From: an uncultured Bacillota bacterium
GTDB lineage: Bacteria; Bacillota; Clostridia; UBA1381
Assembly (NCBI GenBank): GCA_949297205.1
Contig: CASFSH010000194.1
Coordinates: 1 to 5,645 of the forward strand
Direction of reading: 5' to 3'
Length of the DNA: 5,645 nucleotides
The notes below the pieces were generated by a model. The model was given only the letters and a program-made list of their open reading frames with translations, did not search any database and was not told the origin of the DNA. Below, piece by piece: positions 1 to 5,528 of the stretch; position 1 is the first letter of the stretch; the number at the start of each line of letters is the position of its first letter. Made by a program: the position numbers and the translations under genes.

Positions 1-233
1 CAGGAGGCGAGGCACTTGGAATGGTGGTTATAGCGGCGTTCTATAACGATGATAGACTGGTTGACACCCAGATACAGGATTTAACGGTTGGCGCGCAGGA
101 AAAAAAGGAACAAAAGATTGAATTTAATGTTCCCGATAGTCAAATAACATCGTCAAAGCTGTTTATTTGGAATTCTCTCGATAAATTGCTGCCTTATGAC
201 GAGGCACGGTTTATTCCTTATTCGGCAGAGTAA
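1..233 (+). CDS. C-terminal end of a large, probably secreted protein (partial, 5' end outside window)
   Basis: The frame is open from position 3 to the TAA at 231-233, giving 77 visible residues, so the gene enters from outside the window. The visible part has the pattern of a terminal Ig-like beta-sandwich: hydrophobic strand MVVIAAFY, the turn NDDRLVD, a charged stretch EKKEQKIEFNV, and then KLFIWNSLDKLLPYDEA. The combination 'AFYN-D-RLVD ... LFIWNSLD--LPY' is typical of the last domain of large extracellular clostridial glycoside hydrolases and cell-surface proteins. That family assignment is from memory of the pattern, and the catalytic or main part cannot be seen. The ATG at 21 is preceded by AGGAGG at 2-7, so a separate 70-codon gene is conceivable. 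However, the frame continues upstream of it and the spacing of 13 bases is long, so I read it as internal. It ends 17 bases before the next gene and is probably in the same transcript or the same locus. Confidence 0.7.
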   Translation, partial: GGEALGMVVIAAFYNDDRLVDTQIQDLTVGAQEKKEQKIEFNVPDSQITSSKLFIWNSLDKLLPYDEARFIPYSAE

Positions 234-250
234 GTTTAGGAGAAAAGACT

Positions 251-1102
251 ATGAAGTTTTTAGGTACAGGCGCGGCAGAGGGGATTCCAAATCCCTTCTG
301 CAATTGCCGGGTATGCCAGAATGCGCGCGAGAAAAAAGGTAATGAAATACGAACACGCTCGTCATTTATGCTGAATGATAAAGTTATTATTGATATGGGA
401 GCGGATTATTTTGCGCAATCTGTTATGTGCGGAGTTTCGTTTGCAAATATTGAACATATTTTGTTTACACATACTCATGACGACCACTTTAATTATACGT
501 TTTTCTGGGAACGATTTGTTTCGGAGAATGATGCATTGTTAAGGATGAAGGTTTATATGACCGACGAGGCAATGGGCATTATTGAAGATTTTTATATGAA
601 TTCGCGTCTGACGGATGGGCGTGAAGAATTTATTAAAAATGTTGATTTTGTGCCGCTGAAATATGGAGAACGGTATCATATAGACAGTTTTTTGGTTACA
701 CCGCTAAAGGGCAGACATGAAACGCCGTATGAAAAAAACAGCGCTAATTTTTTGATAGAGAACAATGGTAAAGCTCTGTTTTACGGATTGGACTCCGGCT
801 GCTTTTTGCCAGAAACCGTGTCGGTGCTTGCAGGAAAACGGTTGGATGCTATTATCACGGAATGTACGTTCCCGATGGAATGCGGCATTTCAGAGGAAAG
901 CGGTCATATGGATTTGACGCAGTGTATGAATAATCTGGACAGATTATTCGCTTGTAATGCAATTGATAATCATACAGCGGTATATCTTTCCCATATAGGC
1001 TCAACAGGAATGACGCATAGTGAATTACAAGCCGCAGCAGAAAATATGAACCGTCCGTATAAAGTTATCGTTGCATTTGACGGAATGGAGTTGGAAATGT
1101 AA
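251..1102 (+). CDS. MBL-fold metallo-hydrolase, PhnP-like
   Basis: This 283-residue protein belongs to the metallo-beta-lactamase superfamily. The metal-site signature HTHDDH is at residues 74-79. Further candidate ligands are His156 (KGRHETP), Asp181 (GLDSG) and His248 (LSHIG), the usual order for a di-metal hydrolase. The N-terminus GTGAAEGIP followed by Cys17, Cys19 and Cys22 matches the extra structural-zinc finger of PhnP-type phosphodiesterases; His219 (SGHMD) is a plausible fourth ligand. Length is normal for the group and there is no signal peptide, so it is cytoplasmic. PhnP acts on cyclic ribose phosphates, but PhnP-like proteins next to glycosidase genes have no assigned substrate that I know of, so the reaction here is open: phosphodiester, sugar lactone or ester cleavage are all possible. 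The start is supported by AGGAG at 238-242, eight bases upstream of the ATG. The TAA stop shares one base with the next ATG, which points to translational coupling with the GH110-like gene. Confidence 0.88.
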   Translation: MKFLGTGAAEGIPNPFCNCRVCQNAREKKGNEIRTRSSFMLNDKVIIDMGADYFAQSVMCGVSFANIEHILFTHTHDDHFNYTFFWERFVSENDALLRMKVYMTDEAMGIIEDFYMNSRLTDGREEFIKNVDFVPLKYGERYHIDSFLVTPLKGRHETPYEKNSANFLIENNGKALFYGLDSGCFLPETVSVLAGKRLDAIITECTFPMECGISEESGHMDLTQCMNNLDRLFACNAIDNHTAVYLSHIGSTGMTHSELQAAAENMNRPYKVIVAFDGMELEM

Positions 1103-2550
1103 TGGACAAATACGTAATTTATCCACAGGAAGGCGACTGTTCTGAGATTGCTATGTCAGCAATCAAATATTGCAGGACGAATGATATAAAACGTCTTGTT
1201 ATGAAAAAAGGTGAGTACCATTTTTATCCCGACAAAGCGGATGAAGCGGAGAATTGCTGCGTTTCCAATCATGGGCATAACGGATATAAAAGAACTGCCT
1301 TTTTAATTGAGGATATGCAGAATTTTGAAATTGAGTGCTCGGACAGCCTATTAGTGTTTCATGGAGCGATGAATGCATTTATTGTTCGGAACTGTACAAA
1401 TATCAAAATTAAAAATTGCAGAATGCTGACAGAGAGAACAAATCATAAAGCGTTTATAGTTGACAAATCGTGCAAGGAGTATGTGGATTTGGTAACAACA
1501 GGTGAAAAAGAGCATTTTTATATGTACGGAGGATTGCTGTATCTCCAAAATGAGCAGGGCATATACGATTACGTCTATACATGTGAAGAGCTTGATAAGG
1601 ATACTTTAGAGCATGTTTCCGGCGAACAGTGTTTCGGAGCTGATTTTTTGACACTCAAAAACGAGGAATTGCCGGATGGCAAAATTCGTATATATCATCC
1701 GCCGCGTATTCCAAAAAAGAACAACATTGTTGTACTTGTGGCGGCGGAGCGTTATGCGAACGCGGTCTTGTTTACAGACAGTAAAGATATAAGAATTGAG
1801 AATTGCTGTGTGTATAGTTGCTTTGGCGTTGCATATCATTTTCAGAAATGTGAAAATGTGGTTGTATATAAGTGCGGTACGGAACTGTATGAGGGCAGAT
1901 ATTTTTCTGCAAACGCAGATGCGCTCCATATGGTAGGGTGCTATGGCAATGTTGAAGTAAAAGAATGTTCTTTCCGACATCAATTTGATGATGGAATAAA
2001 TATACACAGTGTTTTTACAAAAATTATTGAAAAGACAGACGACTACATTATAGTTAAATATGTTAATGACCAATGCAGAGGAATAGGACTGTTTCAAGAC
2101 GGGTGTAGTATAAGCATATTAAACAAGGATAGTCTTATTCCGTATATGAATTACAAGGTTGTGCGTACAGAAGCAATTAATACGCAATGCGTAAAGCTGT
2201 ATCTAAATGGTTCAACCAATCCAATTAAAGTTGGAGACATTGCAGACAGCGTTGATTTTTATCCTGATGTAATAATTGAAAACTGTCGTTTTGAAAATAA
2301 CCGCGCAAGAGGAATTTTGATAGGTTCAAAGAAGAAAACGGTAATACGGAATAATTACTTTCATATTTGCGGTACAGCGGTTAAACTGGAAAGCGATTGT
2401 AATTATTGGTATGAATCAGGAGGAATTGGTGAGCTTGTGATAGAAAGCAATATTTTTGATAGATGTCTTAGAGCAGAGCGAAACTGGGGAAATGAGATTA
2501 TTTATACAACGCCGCGCAAAAAAACAGAGTCAGGAAAATATTATCATTGA
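1102..2550 (+). CDS. GH110-like right-handed beta-helix enzyme (alpha-1,3-galactosidase type), ended early by in-frame TGA
   Basis: The 482 residues before the TGA form a right-handed parallel beta-helix with repeated coil motifs such as IKIKNCRM, IRIENCCVY, VEVKECSFR, VIIENCRFENN and VIESNIFD. The N-terminal KGEYHFYPDKA, VSNHGHNG and LLVFHGAMNAFIV resemble the GH110 family, known for alpha-1,3-galactosidases. The central pair NADALH (Asp273) and FDDGINIH (Asp296/Asp297), about 23-24 residues apart, fits the conserved acidic active-site cluster of that family. There is no signal peptide and I count 24 cysteines, so a reducing cytoplasmic location is likely, unlike many secreted GH110 enzymes. 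The ATG overlaps the previous stop (TAATG) and GGAG lies at 1087-1090. The frame stops at TGA 2548-2550, but the same frame continues with beta-helix sequence to TAG at 2728; the full chain would be about 542 residues. The product is therefore either C-terminally truncated, read through, or inactive. The substrate is inferred; a related beta-helix lyase or epimerase is less likely. Confidence 0.75.
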   Translation: MDKYVIYPQEGDCSEIAMSAIKYCRTNDIKRLVMKKGEYHFYPDKADEAENCCVSNHGHNGYKRTAFLIEDMQNFEIECSDSLLVFHGAMNAFIVRNCTNIKIKNCRMLTERTNHKAFIVDKSCKEYVDLVTTGEKEHFYMYGGLLYLQNEQGIYDYVYTCEELDKDTLEHVSGEQCFGADFLTLKNEELPDGKIRIYHPPRIPKKNNIVVLVAAERYANAVLFTDSKDIRIENCCVYSCFGVAYHFQKCENVVVYKCGTELYEGRYFSANADALHMVGCYGNVEVKECSFRHQFDDGINIHSVFTKIIEKTDDYIIVKYVNDQCRGIGLFQDGCSISILNKDSLIPYMNYKVVRTEAINTQCVKLYLNGSTNPIKVGDIADSVDFYPDVIIENCRFENNRARGILIGSKKKTVIRNNYFHICGTAVKLESDCNYWYESGGIGELVIESNIFDRCLRAERNWGNEIIYTTPRKKTESGKYYH

Positions 2551-2730
2551 AAAATTATAATAAGAAATAATGATTTTTACTCTACTGACGCAGTTATTGC
2601 AGATATTGAAAATGTAGAAGAAATAGAAATAACAGATAATAAATCAAATAATTTTTCCGGACCGTTTAATTTAAGGCATTACAAAAATTGTAATATCCAC
2701 AAAAAAGAAATAAAAAAACAAATAAATTAG
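2551..2730 (+). pseudogene. Severed C-terminal tail of the GH110-like protein, in frame after TGA
   Basis: Reading on in the same frame past the TGA gives 59 sense codons and then TAG at 2728-2730. The residues begin KIIIRNNDFYS and include the coil-like IADIENVEEIEITDN, which has the rhythm of the beta-helix coils upstream (compare TVIRNNYF and LVIESNIFD). The tail ends in a lysine-rich NIHKKEIKKQIN. It has no start codon or RBS of its own and no frameshift is needed to join it, so it is best explained as the last coil and cap of the upstream enzyme separated by a single nonsense codon. Its TAG stop overlaps the AGGAAAGG ribosome binding site of the following GH43 gene, the packing expected if 2730 is the original gene end. 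Confidence 0.7.
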
Positions 2731-2746
2731 GAAAGGCATTAAAATA

Positions 2747-3607
2747 ATGAATCTCTCAGAAATTAATATCAGAGATCCTTTTATCTTATTATATAAGGAT
2801 AAATATTATATGTATGGCTCACGAGTGGGAGTACAAGAAGGCTTTGATGTATACATAAGTGATGATTTGGTGAATTGGAGCAGACCTGTGTCGGTGTTTG
2901 AGAAATATGATGAATTTTGGGGTGTAGAACAGTTCTGGGCTCCGGAGGTTCATTTCTATCATGATATGTTTTATATGTTTGCATCATTTAAAGATAGAGA
3001 AAATCACAGAGGAACAGCAATACTTGTATCCAAAACCCCTGACGGTAAATTTGAAGAGCATTCCAAAGGTGCTGTAACGCCCGAAGAATGGTCCTGTCTT
3101 GATGGTACATTATATGTTGAGAATGATGTGCCATATATGATTTTTTGCCACGAGTGGACGCAGATTAAAGATGGCGAAATGTGCGTAGTCAGGCTTTCTG
3201 ATGATTTAAGAAGCGCTGCATCCGAACCAAAGCTGCTTTGGAAAGCTTCTGATGCAGAATGGGCATTTGATGACACTGATAATGATGATTATGTGACGGA
3301 TGGACCTTTCTTATATCGTATAAATAACAAGCTGATATGTATGTGGTCAGGTTTTGGTAAAAATGGGTATTGTCAGGCAATTGCATATTCAGATAATGAT
3401 AAAATTAATGGAAATTGGATGCATTTAGAGCAGCCGCTCTATGAAAATGACTGCGGTCACGGTATGCTTTTCCAGACGAAAAACGGCGAATTAAAAGTGA
3501 TTTTTCACAGACCGAATAAGGATACGCTGGAACGACCATGTATTTTAGATATAGACGAGGTAAAGATAATAAATGCAATTTGCGATTGCGATAAGTTAGA
3601 GAGGTGA
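2747..3607 (+). CDS. Glycoside hydrolase family 43-type protein (arabinofuranosidase/xylosidase-like)
   Basis: The 286-residue protein has the single five-bladed beta-propeller layout of GH43. The N-terminal IRDPFILLYKDKYYMYG carries the expected catalytic-base Asp10. WAPEVHFYHDMFYMFASF (about 64-81) is the classic second-blade motif, and LDGTLYV places Asp119 as the pKa-modulating aspartate. Blade four has VTDGPFLYR with Asp185 where classical GH43 enzymes have Glu in an EGP motif. My recollection is that a clostridial subgroup shares this TDGP form. NDCGHGMLF (His238) fits the conserved central histidine that binds metal or water. There is no signal peptide, so the enzyme is cytoplasmic and probably trims arabinose- or xylose-type side groups from imported oligosaccharides; the exact sugar is not readable. 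AGGAAAGG at 2729-2736 lies ten bases before the ATG. The TGA stop sits just before the esterase start, so the two genes are probably translated together. Confidence 0.85.
   Translation: MNLSEINIRDPFILLYKDKYYMYGSRVGVQEGFDVYISDDLVNWSRPVSVFEKYDEFWGVEQFWAPEVHFYHDMFYMFASFKDRENHRGTAILVSKTPDGKFEEHSKGAVTPEEWSCLDGTLYVENDVPYMIFCHEWTQIKDGEMCVVRLSDDLRSAASEPKLLWKASDAEWAFDDTDNDDYVTDGPFLYRINNKLICMWSGFGKNGYCQAIAYSDNDKINGNWMHLEQPLYENDCGHGMLFQTKNGELKVIFHRPNKDTLERPCILDIDEVKIINAICDCDKLER
3601..3607 (+). promoter_or_regulatory. Ribosome binding site GAGGTGA that decides the esterase start
   Basis: GAGGTGA is a seven-base match to the canonical anti-Shine-Dalgarno complement and contains the GH43 stop codon. It ends eight bases before TTG at 3616, which is ideal spacing. 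The GTG inside it (3604-3606) would have no usable site at a proper distance, since the motif would overlap the start codon. This favours TTG 3616 over GTG 3604 or TTG 3610. Confidence 0.7.
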
Positions 3608-3615
3608 CCTTGGGG

Positions 3616-4395
3616 TTGAAAAAAGTATATCGTTTATGGGATTTTGACAGCGAAAGGGAAAACCCTGTACTTACTCATTATATTCCGGAGATTGTGCGGT
3701 CGGAATGGACAGTCGTGATTTTTCCGGGAGGCGGATATGAATTTCGATCCGCGTATGAGGGGGAAGGGTATGCGGAATTTTTTAATAAAAATGGAATCAA
3801 CTCTTTTGTGGTTGATTATAGGGTTTTAGAGCATTTTCCCTGTCAGTTGGCAGATGCTCGCCGCGCTATTCGTTTTTTGCGAAAAAACAGCAGTAGCTTG
3901 GGTGTAAATAAGAATAAAATAGCCGTTATGGGTTCATCGGCAGGAGGTCATTTGGCAGCGTTGCTTTCCACATATAAGGAGCTGCTATCCTGCGAACCGT
4001 ATGACAATCTGGATGAGGAAGATTATTTGCCGAATGCACAAATTTTATGTTATCCGGTTATACATTTAACTCTACCGTTCGGTCATGTTGATTCGGCAAA
4101 GAATCTGTTGCAGGAACAATACAATGCGCTTGCCGAAAAACTTGAACCTGATAAGCTTGTAACATCGCAGACTCCGCCTGCTTTTATATGGCATACCTTT
4201 GGAGATAAAGTCGTATCGGTTTTGAACAGCATCGCTTATGCAACGGCTTTATCTGAAAACAATGTAGATGCAGAATTGCATATCTTTCCTAACGGAGAGC
4301 ATGGAATGGGGCTGGCAGATAAGACTGACAACGTTGAATGGAAACATATTGCGCAATGGAGCAAACTGTTATTAAAATGGTTGGAACTTTTATAA
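3616..4395 (+). CDS. Alpha/beta-hydrolase, acetyl-xylan-esterase-like carbohydrate esterase
   Basis: With the TTG start the protein has 259 residues and begins MKKVYRLWDFD; a GTG start at 3604 would add four residues. It is a compact serine esterase of the alpha/beta-hydrolase fold. FPGGGYEFRSAYEGEGYA (about 36-53) is the oxyanion-hole HGGG-like loop, and the nucleophile elbow GSSAGGH carries Ser108. WHTFGDKVVSV provides Asp197 and FPNGEHGMGLA provides His229, completing the triad in the usual order and spacing. Relatives near glycosidase genes remove acetyl or other acyl groups from xylo- or manno-oligosaccharides, so deacetylation of the same imported glycan handled by the GH43 and GH110-like enzymes is a reasonable inference. 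A peptidase or lipase role is less likely because of the context and the lack of a lid or propeller domain. There is no signal peptide, so it is cytoplasmic. The gene starts eight bases after the GH43 stop. Confidence 0.85.
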   Translation: MKKVYRLWDFDSERENPVLTHYIPEIVRSEWTVVIFPGGGYEFRSAYEGEGYAEFFNKNGINSFVVDYRVLEHFPCQLADARRAIRFLRKNSSSLGVNKNKIAVMGSSAGGHLAALLSTYKELLSCEPYDNLDEEDYLPNAQILCYPVIHLTLPFGHVDSAKNLLQEQYNALAEKLEPDKLVTSQTPPAFIWHTFGDKVVSVLNSIAYATALSENNVDAELHIFPNGEHGMGLADKTDNVEWKHIAQWSKLLLKWLELL

Positions 4396-4401
4396 TCAGA
4401 T

Positions 4402-4448
4402 AGGAGAAAAGAAGTATGGGATTTGTAGATGAAAAAAAGAATATGTGA
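4402..4448 (+). other. Strong RBS and broken 5' end of the GH94-like gene, with A7 run and TGATG overlap
   Basis: AGGAG at 4402-4406 lies nine bases before ATG 4416, an excellent initiation site. Translation from there gives only MGFVDEKKNM before TGA at 4446-4448. The A of that TGA is also the A of ATG 4448, which opens the long downstream frame, so termination-reinitiation could still produce some protein. An A7 run occupies 4432-4438; one more A would read DEKKEYVMDD and run straight into the downstream frame. ATG 4448 and GTG 4445 have no Shine-Dalgarno sequence of their own, which supports 4416 as the original start. Confidence 0.7.
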
Positions 4449-5110
4449 TGGATGATATGTATCCAAAACGCACATGGAAGAATTATTTGTGGAATGAGGA
4501 ATATCTGACGTGTATTAATCAATTTGGCATAGGGCAATCAATAATGAAAATGGAGAATGGAGAGCAACGCGAAATCTTAAGGGATACTGATAATCGTATG
4601 ATATATATCAAGGAGAAGGATAATGCGTATTGTGTAAATTACAATTATAATAAGCTGCCGTTTACTGAATATTATGCTACTGTGGGAATGGGATACACAA
4701 AAATTGTTTCAGAATATAATGATATACACAGTGAGTTACTGATTTTTGTCGCGGCAAGCGGTAGACGCGAATGCTGGCAATTGGATATTACTAATAAACG
4801 AAATGCAAGCAGAGACATTTATTTATATGGCTTTGCAGAGGTGAACTCACGTATTTCTTATCATTCCTCATGCAATAAAGATTCATTTGAAAAAAGCGTT
4901 AACGGAGTATGTTTTCAGCATATTGCGTATAATTCGCCTACTGCTTATCATTGCATACATTTTGCTTCTGACGCAAATATTTATGGTTATGCTCATGTTA
5001 TAATAGGGACAAGTGCTGAAAACTCAGTAATATCAAGGGTTTCAGAGCTTGCCCTTTTTTCATTTTTTGAAAAGTTGGGTGCTTTATTGTTCATTTATAA
5101 GTCTAAATAA
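4416..5110 (+). pseudogene. GH94-type (glycosyltransferase 36) phosphorylase-like protein, frameshifted at 5' end and truncated at 3' end
   Basis: The downstream open frame runs from GTG 4445 or ATG 4448 to TAA 5108-5110 (221 codons from GTG). Adding one base in the A7 run (4432-4438) joins it to ATG 4416 and gives MGFVDEKKEYVMDD. This is followed by RTWKNYLWNEEYL, the canonical N-terminus of GH94 cellobiose-phosphorylase-type and NdvB-like proteins. Further family features are YNDIHSELLIFV, RECWQLDITNK and the beta-sandwich strand IYLYGFAEV, all part of the N-terminal domain. GH94 enzymes are usually about 800 residues with the catalytic aspartate in a later helical barrel, so this copy lacks the whole catalytic domain. 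Family-like sequence seems to stop near codon GCT at 4991-4993. The last roughly 38 codons (VIIGTSAENS onward) read through a hairpin and T-runs and look like non-family DNA. A working gene would have phosphorolysed a beta-linked disaccharide in the cytoplasm; this one very probably does not. Which beta-linkage was targeted cannot be told. Confidence 0.7.
5005..5060 (+). terminator. Large imperfect hairpin with T-run at the truncated 3' end of the GH94-like gene
   Basis: The left arm 5005-5025 and right arm 5037-5055 pair as AGGG/CCCT, CAAG/CTTG and CTGAAA/TTTCAG plus flanking pairs. The result is roughly 17-19 pairs including wobbles, with single-base bulges at 5009 and 5022 and one G-A mismatch, around an 11-base loop. 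Six T residues (5055-5060) follow directly and a second T6 run lies at 5063-5068. It would work as an intrinsic terminator on the + strand. It lies inside the 3' part of the truncated frame, immediately after family homology ends, so it probably came in with foreign DNA. It could equally be a recombinase binding palindrome at the end of a mobile element. Confidence 0.6.
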
Positions 5111-5122
5111 GCAATGAGAGGG

Positions 5123-5167
5123 ATGATAACGAATAAAATTAAATATATCAAATACACGAAAGTGTGA
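5123..5167 (+). other. 14-codon open frame ending flush with a terminator
   Basis: ATG 5123 opens MITNKIKYIKYTKV and stops at TGA 5165-5167, one base before the terminator stem. AGAGG lies directly against the ATG, too close to be a good ribosome site. It may be the 3' remnant of a longer gene lost by rearrangement or a meaningless frame; I do not recognise it. The sequence ACAC-GAAA-GTGT at 5154-5165 forms a small perfect hairpin with a GNRA-type loop inside it. Confidence 0.2.
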
Positions 5168-5200
5168 GGCAGTCTATGAATATATAGGCTGTCTTTTTTT
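5168..5200 (+). terminator. Rho-independent terminator
   Basis: The arms GGCAGTCTAT (5168-5177) and ATAGGCTGTC (5184-5193) form ten continuous pairs, two of them G-U, around the six-base loop GAATAT. Seven T residues follow at 5194-5200. This is a textbook + strand intrinsic terminator. It separates the truncated glycan operon and junction DNA from the strong RBS at 5218-5226, so the following frame probably had its own promoter or lay in a different original context. Confidence 0.85.
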
Positions 5201-5229
5201 GTACCTAAATTTAATACAAGGGGGTGAGA

Positions 5230-5310
5230 ATGATGTCTTTAGAATTTGATTACTTTTATTGTAATGAAGCTATAAAATTTGTTTTAACATACAGAATGTA
5301 TTGTAAATAA
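5230..5310 (+). pseudogene. Degenerate start of a RepA_N-type replication initiator-like gene
   Basis: AAGGGGGTGAG at 5217-5227 is a very strong ribosome binding site just upstream of tandem ATG codons at 5230 and 5233. The frame reads MMSLEFDYFYCNEAIKF and then VLTYRMYCK before TAA at 5308-5310. The motif FDYFYxNEAxxF followed by YR resembles the conserved N-terminus of RepA_N-family initiators from Firmicute plasmids and Tn1549-like integrative elements (FDYFYGNEAEQF-FYRIPK). After that the sequence diverges and stops at 26 residues, where a normal protein would run to a few hundred. The likely explanation is decay or truncation of a replication gene of an integrated element next to the insertion sequence. 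The match is short and from memory, so the family call is tentative; the strong RBS is what is certain. Confidence 0.45.
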
Positions 5311-5428
5311 TTTTTATTAAATTAACTCTAAAGAAAGTTGCTTGTAATAGAGTAGCATTTTTAATGAGTACTACAAGATGTAAAAAAATAAGTGTGATTT
5401 TCGTTTGCTCATAGTGTAAAATAATAAT

Positions 5429-5457
5429 TGGCAAAAAAATAAGGGAAATGGCAAAAA
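5429..5457 (+). repeat. Direct repeat TGGCAAAAA, two copies 20 bases apart
   Basis: TGGCAAAAA occurs at 5429-5437 and again at 5449-5457, a 20-base start-to-start distance, or close to two helical turns. The position upstream of the transposase promoter suggests binding sites for the transposase or a repressor, but this is inference. Confidence 0.35.
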
Positions 5458-5466
5458 CCACTTCCC
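5443..5466. repeat. Inverted repeat overlapping the transposase -35 region
   Basis: GGGAAATGG (5443-5451) and CCACTTCCC (5458-5466) pair at eight of nine positions around the loop CAAAAA. The right arm overlaps the proposed -35 element (5462-5467), so a bound protein or a cruciform here would affect transposase transcription. Confidence 0.55.
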
Positions 5467-5490
5467 AAATCGTACAAAATCTGATATTAT
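5462..5490 (+). promoter_or_regulatory. Putative sigma-A promoter of the transposase gene
   Basis: TTCCCA (5462-5467, four of six matches to TTGACA) and TATTAT (5485-5490, five of six to TATAAT) are 17 bases apart, the optimal spacing. Transcription would begin near 5497, about 30 bases before the transposase ATG, leaving a short leader that contains the RBS. Confidence 0.5.
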
Positions 5491-5528
5491 GTTAGTTGCT
5501 TACACAAACAAAAGTCAGGTGGTGTACG

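Noticed and set aside
1606..2097. 163-codon minus-strand open frame opposite the GH110-like gene
   Set aside because: It has no ribosome binding site and a composition typical of antisense shadow; the + strand frame carries clear family motifs.
2556..2561. Perfect TATAAT downstream of the GH110 TGA as a promoter for the GH43 gene
   Set aside because: There is no acceptable -35 element 16-18 bases upstream, and the hexamer lies in AT-rich sequence that codes for the severed beta-helix tail.
2548..2590. Selenocysteine insertion at the GH110 TGA
   Set aside because: I see no stable bacterial-type SECIS hairpin in the AT-rich sequence right after the TGA, and no reason for selenocysteine in a beta-helix glycosidase.
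4391..4396. TATAAT at the esterase stop as a promoter for the GH94-like gene
   Set aside because: The sequence 17 bases upstream (4368-4373) is a poor -35 match and the gene spacing fits a continuous operon.
4999..5004. TATAAT just before the large hairpin
   Set aside because: No suitable -35 element is visible at the right distance, and a promoter leading straight into a terminator-like hairpin makes little sense.
5336..5362. Possible terminator TGCT...AGCA plus T5
   Set aside because: The stem is only four pairs with an 11-base loop, too weak to support a terminator call.
5270..5461. 63-codon minus-strand frame in the IS upstream region
   Set aside because: The hydrophobic composition comes from AT-rich DNA, no ribosome site is present, and it overlaps the IS hairpin and repeats.
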